NCBI RefSeq assembly: GCF_019430945.1
Contig: NZ_JAHYCB010000010.1
Coordinates: 1-64,000, forward strand
Source of the DNA: Neorhizobium populisoli
Lineage (GTDB): Bacteria > Pseudomonadota > Alphaproteobacteria > Rhizobiales > Rhizobiaceae
Reading direction: 5' to 3'
Length of the DNA: 64,000 bases
Every line of letters begins with the position of its first letter. Positions within the stretch are counted from its first letter, which is position 1. Of this stretch, positions 34,444 to 43,513 are shown piece after piece. The translations under genes were made by a program, and so were the position numbers. Under the pieces are notes generated by a model, which saw only the letters and a program-made list of their open reading frames with translations, did not search any database and had not been told where the DNA came from.

Positions 34444-35001
34444 ATGCCCGGCACGGATACGAAGACCCCGCAGGAAGTCTATTCCTTCTGGTTCGAACAA
34501 TTGACGCGAAAGGACTGGTTCGAGAAGAATGATGCGCTGGACGAGGCGATGCGCCAGCATTTCGCCGCGACGCATCTTTCACTGGCACGCGGCGAACTGG
34601 ATGGCTGGCGAGCTTCGCCTCGTGACCGGCTGGCCGCGATCCTCGTGCTCGACCAGCTTTCCCGCAATCTCTATCGCGGTACGCCGCTGTCTTTCGCAGC
34701 GGACTGGATTGCCCTGAGGGAAGCCAAGCTGGCGATTGAAGCAGGCGCGGACATGGCGCTCGGCACGGATGAGCGATGCTTTTTCTACCTGCCGTTCGAA
34801 CATTCCGAAGTGCTTGCCGAGCAGGATCGTTCGGTGGAGTTGTTCACGCTTCTGGGAGATGCTGACTATCTGAACTATGCGGAGCGTCACCGTGAGGTGA
34901 TTCGCCAGTTCGGCCGTTTCCCGCATAGAAACCCGATTCTCGGGCGGCAATCGACTGCGGCCGAGCTTGAATATCTCTCCAAGCCCGGCGCAGGTTTTTG
35001 A
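34444..35001 (+). CDS. DUF924 family protein
   Basis: A 185-residue protein with the DUF924 signatures YSFWFEQLTRKDWFEKNDAL, LAAILVLDQLSRNLYRGTP and FYLPFEHSEVLAEQDRSVEL. The predicted fold is all-helical and TPR-like. The biochemical role is unknown. Three in-frame ATGs exist (34432, 34441, 34444); I prefer 34444 because GAGG at 34435-34438 sits at the right distance. It closes the FMN-reductase/UPF0303/DUF924 gene run. Confidence 0.88.
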   Translation: MPGTDTKTPQEVYSFWFEQLTRKDWFEKNDALDEAMRQHFAATHLSLARGELDGWRASPRDRLAAILVLDQLSRNLYRGTPLSFAADWIALREAKLAIEAGADMALGTDERCFFYLPFEHSEVLAEQDRSVELFTLLGDADYLNYAERHREVIRQFGRFPHRNPILGRQSTAAELEYLSKPGAGF

Positions 35002-35009
35002 TCTTTCGA

Positions 35010-35261
35010 TTAGCGTCTGAACATCCTGGCGACGGCGATCAGGATGCAGGCGCCGATGAAGCCTGCGATAAGATAACCGATCCACCCGCCGAGAACGACG
35101 CCGAACACGCCGAGGATGGCGTTGGCGATGATTGCCCCGACGATGCCGAGGATGATGTTCATGATGACGCCCATGTCGCTCTTCATGAACTTCTCGGCGA
35201 GCCAGCCGGCAATGCCGCCGATGATGATGGCTGCAAACCAGCCGATGCCTGCGCTTTCCAT
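35010..35261 (-). CDS. GlsB/YeaQ/YmgE family stress membrane protein
   Basis: An 83-residue protein with three membrane segments rich in Gly (IGWFAAIIIGGIAGWLAEKF, then NIILGIVGAIIANAILGVFG, then YLIAGFIGACILIAVARMF), the exact pattern of the transglycosylase-associated GlsB/YeaQ/YmgE family. Members are induced by general stress; the mechanism is not settled. The ATG at 35261 follows a perfect CAGGAGGT site; the open frame upstream to 35333 is not needed. An EcfG-type promoter lies 34 bp upstream, which supports stress control. Confidence 0.92.
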   Translation of the reverse strand: MESAGIGWFAAIIIGGIAGWLAEKFMKSDMGVIMNIILGIVGAIIANAILGVFGVVLGGWIGYLIAGFIGACILIAVARMFRR

Positions 35262-35294
35262 ACCCGACCTCCTGTTTTGTCGTTGGCCGATGGA

Positions 35295-35319
35295 AACGCT
35301 CGTACATGTTCCCGGTTCC
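35295..35319 (-). promoter_or_regulatory. EcfG/RpoE2-type general stress promoter
   Basis: On the minus strand, GGAAC (35319-35315), exactly 16 bases, then CGTT (35298-35295). This matches the alphaproteobacterial general stress consensus GGAAC-N16/17-CGTT without mismatch. It is placed 34 bp before the start of the GlsB-like stress gene. Confidence 0.75.
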
Positions 35320-35425
35320 GCAATTTGTTCCAATTCTTGATGCTCATTCCGCGGCTTCCTTTTCTTCGCCCAGAAGTCGCTCTATTTTGCGCCGCGAATC
35401 CGATCGAAAGACAAAGAGCAGAGAC

Positions 35426-37885
35426 TTGATCAGAACCTCCACGACCGGCTTTTCGACCTTTGCGCGCCTTGCCCGTGCGCTTGCCGCGATCCTGCTGATC
35501 GCCACTTTCGCTATCCTCCTTCGGCCAGCACATTCTCTTGCGCAGGCACCTCAGCCGCAGCCGAGCGCCCAGGAGACGGTCGATTCGATCAACGCGGACA
35601 TGCGCAAGAGGATCGATGCCATCCGGCAAACGCTGACCTCTTTCCGCAGCCGCGTTGACGGCGATATGCAGGACGATGCGCGTCTGGCGGAACTGCGGGT
35701 TCAGGCCGAGGAGATCGTTGGTGAGATGCGGTCTGCATCCGACGCGATGAAGGCTCGCGTCGACCAGATTCAGGCACGCCTGACCAGTCTTGGCGAACCG
35801 CCGAAGGAAGGCCAGCCGGCCGAAGCTCCGGCGGTCGTGGAAGAGCGCAACCGGCTCGTCGCGGAACGTTCTCAGCTCAACATCATCGTCGATGATGCGT
35901 CGAGCCTTTCCAACACCGCTACACAGCTTGCCAATTACATCACCAATCTCCGGCGCGTGTTGTTCACCCAGACACTCTTCCGCCATACGGAATTGACGGG
36001 TGAGCTATTTGCCGATGCCGGCAATGCCTTTGTCGATGAAGTCGGAAACTTCGGCTCGACGCTCGGCAGCTGGATTGGCTTCGTCTGGCGGTTCAAGGCG
36101 CTGCAATTGCTCGGCGCGATCGCGCTGTCGATCGGCGCCGGTCTGCTGTTCCTGTCCGGCGGTTACCGGCTGTTCGGCCGGTTCATCCGTCGGAACGGGC
36201 ATGAAGAGCCGACCTATATCAAACGCCTCTCGGTCACCTTCTGGTCGACGGTCATCCAGACGGTGTCGATCGCCGCCTTTCTGGTCGCGTCTTACCTGTT
36301 TCTCGACGGCTTCAATGTTCTGAGACCGGATGTTGCGCCGATCGTGGCGAGCTTCTTCGGCTTCATATGGCTGGTTTCCTTCGTCTGGAAGCTGACCTAC
36401 GGGATATTGGCTCCGGGCGAACCGCAGTGGCGGCTGGTGCGGATCACCAACGAAGGCGCCAACTTCCTGACGATCGCGGTTCTCACCATGGCGGTCGTCA
36501 ATGGACTGGATTATCTGCTGGCGGCGATCAGCGAAGCGCTGAGCTCGCCTCTGGTGCTGACGATCGCCAAGAGCCTGATCGCATCGATCATCGTCGGCCT
36601 GATCCTGATCGCCATTTCTTTCGTCAAACCGCGCATCAGTGCCGACGAACATGTGACGGAAGGCCAACCTTGGCCGCGCTTCTTCTCGATCCTGCTCAGG
36701 GTGATGGGTGGCCTGCTGATCCTGTCGATATTGACGGGCTATGTCGGGCTGGCGCGTTTCGCGGCGACCCAGATCGTTTTGACCGGCGCGGTTGCCGTGC
36801 TGATCTATCTCGGCTTTCTGTCGGGTAAAGCGATTTCCAAGCAGGGCGCGTTTCAGAATACCAGCGCCGGTAAGCGTCTCGCCGAACGTCACAAGTTCAA
36901 CGAGGTGGCGCTGGACCAGACAGGTCTCGTCGCGGGCCTCGCGCTTTATGCCTTCGCGTTGTTCCTCGGCATACCATTGATCCTGCTGACCTGGGGCTTT
37001 CAGCTTGCCGATATCGAAGTCTGGATCTACCGCTTCTTTACGCAGATCCGCATCGGCAATGTGTCCATCTCGATCGTCGGAATTCTTGGCGGCGTCCTGT
37101 TGTTCGGCATCGGCTTCATCGTCACCCGCTGGGTACAGAAGTGGATCGACGGCAATGTCATGGCGCGCAGCCAGGTCGATCTCGGCGTCCGTAACTCGGT
37201 CAGGACTGGCATCGGTTATCTCGGTGTTGGCCTTGCGGTGATTTTCGGCGTTTCGGCGGCCGGTATCGACCTGTCGAGCTTCGCACTCGTGGCCTCGGCG
37301 CTGTCGGTCGGTATCGGTTTCGGCATGCAGAACATCGTGTCGAACTTCGTGTCCGGCCTGATCCTGCTCGTCGAACGGCCGTTCAAGGTCGGCGACCACG
37401 TGGTGACGGGCGCGACCGAAGGCATCGTCAAGCGCATTTCGGTGCGTGCGACGGAGATCGAAACGTTCCGCAAACAGGCGATCATCGTCCCGAATTCCGA
37501 CCTCATCAACTCGCCTGTCGGCAACTGGACGCATCGCAACAAGATCGGTCGCTCGGAAGTCCCGATTTCCGTCAGCTACGATGCGGATCCGCAGAAGGTG
37601 ATGGATATCCTGCTCGAACTCGTCGACCAGATTCCGGAAGTGCTGCGCAATCCCGATCCGCATGTAGAATTCCTGAAATTCGGCCCGTCGTCACTGGATT
37701 TCGAGCTGCGTTTCCATCTCGCCGACATGGGCGAGGGGCTGCGCATCCGCAACAATCTGCGGATCGCCATCCTCAAGCGATTCCGGGAGGAGGGGATCCA
37801 GATCCCGTTCCCGCAGCAGGAAATCGTCTTCCATCGCGGCAAGCCGGTTCTGCCGGAAGAGAGCGATATGCGGGGGGGCGCCTGA
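35426..37885 (+). CDS. DUF3772/MscS mechanosensitive channel
   Basis: The preferred start is a TTG at 35426 (819 residues), because it opens into a signal peptide (FARLARALAAILLIATFAIL, ending in SLAQA). The open frame runs from 35306. A periplasmic coiled-coil DUF3772 region (about residues 55-200) is followed by about ten membrane segments. The MscS core then shows GFGMQNIVSNFVSGLILL and a soluble beta domain with VVTGATEGIVKRISVRATEI. Large MscS-type channels release solutes during osmotic downshock. It is divergent from the GlsB-like stress gene. Confidence 0.9.
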   Translation: MIRTSTTGFSTFARLARALAAILLIATFAILLRPAHSLAQAPQPQPSAQETVDSINADMRKRIDAIRQTLTSFRSRVDGDMQDDARLAELRVQAEEIVGEMRSASDAMKARVDQIQARLTSLGEPPKEGQPAEAPAVVEERNRLVAERSQLNIIVDDASSLSNTATQLANYITNLRRVLFTQTLFRHTELTGELFADAGNAFVDEVGNFGSTLGSWIGFVWRFKALQLLGAIALSIGAGLLFLSGGYRLFGRFIRRNGHEEPTYIKRLSVTFWSTVIQTVSIAAFLVASYLFLDGFNVLRPDVAPIVASFFGFIWLVSFVWKLTYGILAPGEPQWRLVRITNEGANFLTIAVLTMAVVNGLDYLLAAISEALSSPLVLTIAKSLIASIIVGLILIAISFVKPRISADEHVTEGQPWPRFFSILLRVMGGLLILSILTGYVGLARFAATQIVLTGAVAVLIYLGFLSGKAISKQGAFQNTSAGKRLAERHKFNEVALDQTGLVAGLALYAFALFLGIPLILLTWGFQLADIEVWIYRFFTQIRIGNVSISIVGILGGVLLFGIGFIVTRWVQKWIDGNVMARSQVDLGVRNSVRTGIGYLGVGLAVIFGVSAAGIDLSSFALVASALSVGIGFGMQNIVSNFVSGLILLVERPFKVGDHVVTGATEGIVKRISVRATEIETFRKQAIIVPNSDLINSPVGNWTHRNKIGRSEVPISVSYDADPQKVMDILLELVDQIPEVLRNPDPHVEFLKFGPSSLDFELRFHLADMGEGLRIRNNLRIAILKRFREEGIQIPFPQQEIVFHRGKPVLPEESDMRGGA

Positions 37886-37939
37886 GCACTATTTCGACCC
37901 CGCTGAAGATCGTCGCGGGATGAATGTCGCCATGTCGTA

Positions 37940-37962
37940 ATCAGGCGTTTGAGGCGCCTGAT
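37940..37962. promoter_or_regulatory. Inverted repeat upstream of the dimethylglycine-dehydrogenase-like gene
   Basis: ATCAGGCG-TTTGAGG-CGCCTGAT is a perfect 8-bp inverted repeat with a 7-base spacer. It is 54 bases after the MscS stop codon and 63 bases before the flavoprotein start, so it may be a terminator stem for the first or an operator for the second. There is no T-run. Confidence 0.45.
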
Positions 37963-38025
37963 GGAATTGCATAGTCCTGACCAGATTTCGACATGACGGC
38001 TCTGCGCCGAAGAGGGGTTCATTCC

Positions 38026-40539
38026 ATGAAGACACATGCACGGGCGGTGGTGATCGGCGGCGGCGTGGTTGGTGTTTCGACGCTTTATCATCTGGCCAAG
38101 AAAGGCTGGAGCGACGTCGTGCTGATCGAGCGCAAGGAGTTGACCTCCGGTTCGACCTGGCACGCGGCCGGCCTTTTGCCGCTCTTCAACCTCTCTTATT
38201 CGGTCGGCCAGCTGCACAAATACTCCGTGCGCTTCTATGAGGAACTGCAGGAAGAGACCGGCATGAATGTCGGTTTCGCCAAGGTCTCGAATATCCGTCT
38301 CGCCCGCACCAAGGATCGCTGGGACGAATATATGTATTATGCCGGCATTGCCGAGACGATCGGCGTCAAGGTCAATATGCTGACGCCGGAGCAGGTAAAG
38401 GAAGTCTGGCCGCTCTGCGAGACAGACGGCTTGCTCGGCGCCATTCAGCATCCGGATGACGGCTATATCCAGCCGGCAGATCTCACCCAGGCGCTCGCCA
38501 AGGGAGCGCGAGACAAGGGTGCCACGATCTATCGCAACACCACAGTGACCGCAATCGAACAGCAGCCGGACGGTCTCTGGAAGGTGACGACCGACAAGGG
38601 CGAGATCACCGCCGAACACGTCATCTCCTGTACCGGCAATTTTGCCCGCAAGACCGGCGAGATGGTCGGCATCAACATTCCGGTCATCCCGGTCGAACAC
38701 CAGTATATCGTCACCGAGCCGCATCCGGCGATCCAGGAGCGTCGCAAACAGGGCCTTCCGGAAATGGGCGTGCTGCGCGAGTCCGACAGCGCCTGGTATA
38801 TGCGCGAGGAGGCGGGCGGCCTCATCCTCGGCCCTTACGAAGTCGGCGCGCCGGTCTGTTACGTCGACGGCCCGTCGGACGGCAGCGAATACGAGCTTTT
38901 CCAGGAAGAACTCGACCGCCTGATGCCGCATATCGAGGCGGCGATCGTCCGTGTCCCGGCCTTCGGCGAGGTCGGCATCAAGAAGGTCTATAACGGCGCG
39001 ATCGCCTACACGCCGGACGGCAACCCGATCGTCGGCCCGGCACCAGGCCTGAAGAATTTCTGGCTGAACGAAGGCCATTCCTTCGGTATCACCGCTGCCG
39101 GTGGCGCCGGCTGGCAGCTGGCGGAATGGATCGTCGATGGCGAGCCGACCGTCGACCTGATGGGCGTCGATCCGCGCCGCTTCGGCCCCTATGCGACGGA
39201 AGGCTACCTCATTGCCAAGAACGAGGAAGCCTATTCGAACGTCTTCACCATGCATTATCCGGACGAAGAGCGCGCCGCCGCTCGTCCCTTGAAAACCACG
39301 CCGATCTACGACCGCCTGAAGCGGCTCGGCGGCGTGTTCGGGTCCGTCTATGGCTGGGAGCGCGCCAACTGGTATGCGCCGGCGGGCTACGATATCCCGA
39401 AGGAGCAGCTCGGCGTCGGCGCCGATGTCATCACCAACCACAATCACGCTCCGGCGCTGGAAGACGGCCGCATCGTCGAGAAGTGGTCGTTCCGCCGTTC
39501 GAACTATTTCGAACATGTCGGCAACGAGGTGAAGAACGTCCACGAAAATGTCGGCGTTCTCGATATGTCACCTTTCGCCAAGATCGAAGTGTCCGGCCCC
39601 GGCGCGCGCGTCTGGCTCGACTCGATCTTCGCCAATGCCATTCCCAAGAAACGCGGCCGTATCGCGCTCTGCCACATCCCGACACCGGCCGGCGGCGTGA
39701 AGGCGGAATTCACGATCTACGAATGGGCGCCGGGCCGTTTCTACATGGTCTCGGCGGGCGGTCTCGAAGCGCATGACCACGATCTCCTGGCGCGGCTGGC
39801 ACCGAAGGACGGCAGCGTTTCGCTGCAGCCGATCACCCAGAAATACGGCGTGCTGGTTCTTGCCGGCCCGAAGTCGCGCGACCTCCTGAAAAAGCTCACC
39901 CGCACCAGCCTCGAGACCAAGGACTTCCCGTGGTTGACCGCCAAGCAAATTTCCGTCGGCGTCGCGACCGCGCATGCCCTGCGCGTTAACTTCGTCGGCG
40001 AGCTTGGCTGGGAACTGCATCACCCGATCGAGATGCAGACCTATATCTTCGACAAGCTGATGGAAGCCGGCGCTGAATTCGGCATCAAGCCGTTCGGCAT
40101 ACGCGCCATGAGCGCCATGGCGGTGGAGAAATCCTACCGAAACATGGGCCGCGAACTGTCGATCGAATACAATGCCTATGAATCGGCGCTCGACCGTTTC
40201 ATCCGTCCGGAAAAGCCGTTCATTGGTCGCGATGCCATGCTGGCCTACAAGGAAAAGGGCCTGAAATGGAATTTCGTGACGCTGATCGTCAGCGGCAATA
40301 GCGATGTCGACGCGCGTGGCTCTGAGGCGATCTACAACGAGGCGGGCGAACTGGTCGGCCGCGTCACAAGCGGTGGCTTCGGCTGGCGTATCGGCCAGTC
40401 GGTGGCGCTTGCCATGGTCAAACCGGATTACGTTGTAGAGGGCACGAAGCTGAAGATCAAAATCCTCGGCACCAAGTATGATGCAACCGTCGTTCCGGAA
40501 AGTCCGTTCGATGCGGAGAATGCCGTGCTGCGCGCCTAG
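38026..40539 (+). CDS. Dimethylglycine/sarcosine dehydrogenase-like FAD protein with GcvT domain
   Basis: An 837-residue flavoprotein. The FAD loop GGGVVG is at residues 11-16. His46 in GSTWHAAG matches the His that covalently binds FAD in dimethylglycine and sarcosine dehydrogenases. From about residue 450 the C-terminal half is a folate-binding GcvT/aminomethyltransferase region (GELGWELHHPIEMQTYIFD, YRNMGRELSIEYNAYES). Such enzymes oxidatively remove an N-methyl group and pass the carbon to tetrahydrofolate. Betaine and corrinoid genes within 20 kb support a role in methylamine catabolism; the exact substrate is inferred. The ATG at 38026 is preceded by GAAGAGGGG. Confidence 0.88.
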   Translation: MKTHARAVVIGGGVVGVSTLYHLAKKGWSDVVLIERKELTSGSTWHAAGLLPLFNLSYSVGQLHKYSVRFYEELQEETGMNVGFAKVSNIRLARTKDRWDEYMYYAGIAETIGVKVNMLTPEQVKEVWPLCETDGLLGAIQHPDDGYIQPADLTQALAKGARDKGATIYRNTTVTAIEQQPDGLWKVTTDKGEITAEHVISCTGNFARKTGEMVGINIPVIPVEHQYIVTEPHPAIQERRKQGLPEMGVLRESDSAWYMREEAGGLILGPYEVGAPVCYVDGPSDGSEYELFQEELDRLMPHIEAAIVRVPAFGEVGIKKVYNGAIAYTPDGNPIVGPAPGLKNFWLNEGHSFGITAAGGAGWQLAEWIVDGEPTVDLMGVDPRRFGPYATEGYLIAKNEEAYSNVFTMHYPDEERAAARPLKTTPIYDRLKRLGGVFGSVYGWERANWYAPAGYDIPKEQLGVGADVITNHNHAPALEDGRIVEKWSFRRSNYFEHVGNEVKNVHENVGVLDMSPFAKIEVSGPGARVWLDSIFANAIPKKRGRIALCHIPTPAGGVKAEFTIYEWAPGRFYMVSAGGLEAHDHDLLARLAPKDGSVSLQPITQKYGVLVLAGPKSRDLLKKLTRTSLETKDFPWLTAKQISVGVATAHALRVNFVGELGWELHHPIEMQTYIFDKLMEAGAEFGIKPFGIRAMSAMAVEKSYRNMGRELSIEYNAYESALDRFIRPEKPFIGRDAMLAYKEKGLKWNFVTLIVSGNSDVDARGSEAIYNEAGELVGRVTSGGFGWRIGQSVALAMVKPDYVVEGTKLKIKILGTKYDATVVPESPFDAENAVLRA

Positions 40540-40700
40540 TGAAAAATTCGGTCACAGGTAAGAGAACATTGACGTTAACGGGCAGTCTTATGGCCGCCCG
40601 TGCCGTTTCAGGACCGGAGGAAGGGTCGGATTAACTGTTCTGCAAATCGTTTGCACTACGAATGTTCCCGAGGGTACGATTTCTGATCGATAGGGGCACC

Positions 40701-41546
40701 ATGACATTCCTCGGTATTTCCGGCATGCAATATTCCGGGCAATCACTGGCTAACTCGCGCATTGTACTGGCCGAGGATTCCAACGTTTTCACCTCGATGG
40801 TCGGGACCCGCCTGAAGGAGCTCTTCGGCATCAATGTCGAAATCTGCCGCAATTTTGAAGAGTTGCAGCTCGCTTACGATCAGTCGTCCGAGCCGGTAAC
40901 GCTGGCGATCTCCAACATCAACCTGCCGGGTGCGGAAAACGGCGAGGCGCTGAACTATCTGGTCGATCTGTCGATCCCGACCATCGTCTTTACCGGGACC
41001 TTCCACCAGGAAACCCGCGACAAGCTGCTCGCCAAGGACATCGTCGACTATATTCTCAAGGACAATGTGTTTGCGGTCGAGATGCTGGCGGAATCGGTCT
41101 GCCGTTTCCTGACCAATCATCGCCACCATGTGCTGATCGTCGATGACAGCGCGACGGCTCGGGCGCTGCTTACCAGCCGCCTGAAGCGTTACAATTTCCG
41201 CGTCAGCGTTGCCGATAACGGCGCAAAGGCGCTCGAACTCCTCAAGAAGAACCCGGATATCGGTTTGGTCGTCACCGACTACAACATGCCGGATATCGAC
41301 GGTTTCGAACTGACCCGCCGCATCCGCTCGGTGCGCGGCAGCCACGAACTGCGCATCATCGGCGTTTCGTCCTCGTCGGACCGGCTGCTTTCGGCCCGCT
41401 TCCTCAAGGCCGGCGGCAACGACTTCATGCTGCGTCCGTTCATCGACGAAGAGTTTTACTGCCGCGTCAACCAGAACCTGGATACGCTGATCCAGATCTG
41501 GTCGATGCAGGGCAAGTCCAGGGAACCGGCGCGACAGGTCGCCTGA
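40701..41546 (+). CDS. Double-receiver response regulator, first receiver lacks phosphoacceptor
   Basis: A 281-residue protein with two CheY-like receivers and no output domain, started at the ATG at 40701 after AGGGG. In receiver 1 the acidic pair Glu25-Asp26 and Lys (DYILKDN) are kept, but the phosphoacceptor position is Asn72 (LAISNINLPG), so it is probably not phosphorylated. Receiver 2 keeps LIVDDS and Asp193 (VVTDYNMPD), but its conserved Lys is Arg245 (FMLRPF). The receiver-receiver order equals the N-terminal half of PleD. A degenerate GGDEF gene follows 69 bp downstream, so they may act together as a split PleD-like unit. Confidence 0.87.
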   Translation: MTFLGISGMQYSGQSLANSRIVLAEDSNVFTSMVGTRLKELFGINVEICRNFEELQLAYDQSSEPVTLAISNINLPGAENGEALNYLVDLSIPTIVFTGTFHQETRDKLLAKDIVDYILKDNVFAVEMLAESVCRFLTNHRHHVLIVDDSATARALLTSRLKRYNFRVSVADNGAKALELLKKNPDIGLVVTDYNMPDIDGFELTRRIRSVRGSHELRIIGVSSSSDRLLSARFLKAGGNDFMLRPFIDEEFYCRVNQNLDTLIQIWSMQGKSREPARQVA

Positions 41547-41615
41547 CGGGCGGCTTGAGGCTGTGACTGCATAAAAATGCGCGATCCTTATGGGTCGTGC
41601 AGAAGGAATTCACGC

Positions 41616-42224
41616 ATGCCCTATCTCCAGAGCCAGCACTTCCGCGAAACGGAGCGTTTGACCTATCGGTGGGCTGCACCATCTCCCGTGCAGATGCAGG
41701 CGGCCAATCTCACAGTCGATCCACTGACCGGCTTTGCCAGCCTCAGCGAATTCTACCGGCTCGGTGAGCCGCTGGTCGCCGAGTGCCTGGAAAAGAGCTT
41801 GCCGTCTGCTGTCGCGATCGTCGATATCGACCACTTTCGCCGTCTCAACGACAATCATTGCGAAGAAACAGTCAGTCGCGTCCTGAAGACGATCGCCGAC
41901 CGGCTGAGTGCTGCATCCACGGGAACCCGACATCTGCTGGCCCGGCTGGATGACGAGGAATTCGGCATCCTGCTCGTCGGCCTCGATGGCGCGGCGGCGA
42001 CTGATTTCTGCGAAAAACTGCGTCTCGATATTGCCGCCTTGCGGATCAATGGCGGGGATCTCGATTTTTCGGTGAGCGTGTCGATCGGGCTTGCGGAAGT
42101 CTGCGGCCCCGAAACGTTCGACAACTATCTGAACGCTGCCGAACAGTTTCTGTTCATGGCGAAAAGCTACGGCCGCAACCAGATTTTTTCCGACTATACG
42201 ATCGTCCTGCAGGCGGCCGGCTGA
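41616..42224 (+). CDS. GGDEF-domain protein with degenerate active site
   Basis: A 202-residue protein, essentially one GGDEF domain after a 35-residue leader, started at the ATG at 41616 after AGAAGGAA. The metal-binding strand is recognisable (VAIVDIDHFRRLNDNHC), and the end SVSIGLAEV...AEQFLFMAKSYGRNQI is typical. The signature GG(D/E)EF is DDEEF (residues 112-116); both glycines that cradle GTP are replaced by Asp. It is therefore unlikely to make cyclic-di-GMP and may bind GTP or partner proteins. It is co-directional with the double-receiver gene. Confidence 0.85.
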   Translation: MPYLQSQHFRETERLTYRWAAPSPVQMQAANLTVDPLTGFASLSEFYRLGEPLVAECLEKSLPSAVAIVDIDHFRRLNDNHCEETVSRVLKTIADRLSAASTGTRHLLARLDDEEFGILLVGLDGAAATDFCEKLRLDIAALRINGGDLDFSVSVSIGLAEVCGPETFDNYLNAAEQFLFMAKSYGRNQIFSDYTIVLQAAG

Positions 42225-42235
42225 TCCGGCCGCCT
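42211..42235. terminator. Hairpin between convergent GGDEF and GlxA-type genes
   Basis: AGGCGGCCGG-CTGAT-CCGGCCGCCT is a perfect 10-bp stem with a 5-base loop, overlapping the GGDEF stop codon. It lies ten bases from the end of the convergent AraC-type gene. There is no T-run, but the stem is very stable and could serve both strands. Confidence 0.5.
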
Positions 42236-42244
42236 TGGCTGTTA

Positions 42245-43273
42245 TCAGACCACGACGCCGCTGCGTGCCGTGTTCATGTTGAGCTTGCGTTCGGCACGCT
42301 CCTGCTGCGGCGAACGGTTATAGACTTCGCGGTAACATTTCGAAAAATGCGACGCGGATACGAAACCGCAGGCGACCGCCACTTCGACGACCGGCATTGA
42401 GGACTGCACCAGAAGGTGACGGGCGCGGTCGAGGCGGATTTCCAGATAATAGCGCGCCGGTGAACGGCCCATTTCCTGGCGGAACAGGCGCTCGATCTGG
42501 CGTCGCGACAGACCGGCATCGTCAGCGATCTCGACCAGCGACAGCGGTTCCGACAGATTGTTCTCCATCAGCTCGATGATCGACAGAACCTTGGCGTTCT
42601 GCACGCCAAGGCGGGCGCGCAGCGGCAGGCGCTGGCGGTCGTGCGGATTACGGACGCGGTCTGTCAGCTGTTGTTCGCAGACGCGGTTGACGAGGTTGTC
42701 GCCAAAGTCCTGGCCGATCAGGTTCAGCATCATGTCGAGCGAGGCCGTGCCGCCGGCGCAGGTATAAAGGTTGGCGTCGACTTCGTAGAGATCGGCATAG
42801 ACCTCCGCCTGCGGGAAGGCTTCGGCAAAACCGGGAAGGTTTTCCCAATGGATGGCGCAGCGCTTGCCGTTCAACAGGCCGGCCTGGGCCAGAACATGCG
42901 CGCCGGTGCAGAGACTGCCGACAGCGATGCCGCGGTTATAGGTCTCGCGCAGCCAGGCATTGACGGACTTGTTGTTGAATTCCTCGACATAGATGCCGGA
43001 ACAGACAAGCACCATGTTCGGCCGGTTTTCGCCGGAGAGGTGGCGGCGCTCGTCGGCCAGCGAGGAATTCACCTCGATACCGATACCGCTGGAGGAATAG
43101 ACTTTTTCTCCATCGGCGGAACAGAGCCGCCATGTATAGGCCGAATATCCCAGCATGCGGTTGGCGATTCGCAGGGTCTCTACGGCTGCCGCAAAAGGCA
43201 GCATCGTAAAATGCGGAACGAGAAAGAATACGAGAGAACGCTTCTTGCCCGGATTTTTGCTCATCAAATCCAT
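42245..43273 (-). CDS. GlxA-family AraC-type regulator (GATase1-like plus HTH)
   Basis: A 342-residue regulator when started at the ATG at 43273, preceded by AAGGGGAAG. The N-terminal DJ-1/PfpI-like domain (about residues 10-180) has the pseudo-elbow VGSLCTGAHVLAQAG. The C-terminal double AraC helix-turn-helix includes LSLVEIADDAGLSRRQIERL and VEVAVACGFVSASHFSKCYR. This architecture is that of GbdR, CdhR and ArgR-type regulators that respond to betaine, carnitine, dimethylglycine or arginine. Nearby betaine and methyl-transfer genes make a GbdR-like role likely, but the ligand is inferred. A perfect dyad lies 114 bp upstream. Confidence 0.88.
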   Translation of the reverse strand: MDLMSKNPGKKRSLVFFLVPHFTMLPFAAAVETLRIANRMLGYSAYTWRLCSADGEKVYSSSGIGIEVNSSLADERRHLSGENRPNMVLVCSGIYVEEFNNKSVNAWLRETYNRGIAVGSLCTGAHVLAQAGLLNGKRCAIHWENLPGFAEAFPQAEVYADLYEVDANLYTCAGGTASLDMMLNLIGQDFGDNLVNRVCEQQLTDRVRNPHDRQRLPLRARLGVQNAKVLSIIELMENNLSEPLSLVEIADDAGLSRRQIERLFRQEMGRSPARYYLEIRLDRARHLLVQSSMPVVEVAVACGFVSASHFSKCYREVYNRSPQQERAERKLNMNTARSGVVV

Positions 43274-43386
43274 ACTGTCTTCCCCTTGCCGTGATCGTAC
43301 ATTGCGACCTGCCATTTCTTTAAAAACGACACTCGCACGGAAAAACATGGCGGAGAAGGGCTTTTGGCGACAAGCCAATAACATTT

Positions 43387-43408
43387 TTGCGACATCCATG
43401 CGTCGCAA
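43387..43408. promoter_or_regulatory. TTGCGAC/GTCGCAA dyad upstream of GlxA-type regulator
   Basis: TTGCGAC-ATCCATGC-GTCGCAA is a perfect 7-bp inverted repeat with an 8-base spacer. Single GCGAC half-sites occur nearby at about 43299 and 43443. Comparable GTCGC/GCGAC dyads are found near other one-carbon genes in the window, so this may be a shared operator. Confidence 0.5.
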
Positions 43409-43513
43409 GAACATGACGGGGTATCAGCGGGCAGTTTGCGGGTTGCGACGACTTAGCTCGTAGTCAGGAAGCATGGCCCATTCATATCACAAACGGGCCA
43501 TGCTTTGGAGAGA

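Noticed and set aside
36005..37663. 552-codon minus-strand open frame (and 37576-39543)
   Set aside because: Antisense to the MscS channel and the DMGDH-like gene, respectively, both of which carry clear family motifs on the plus strand.
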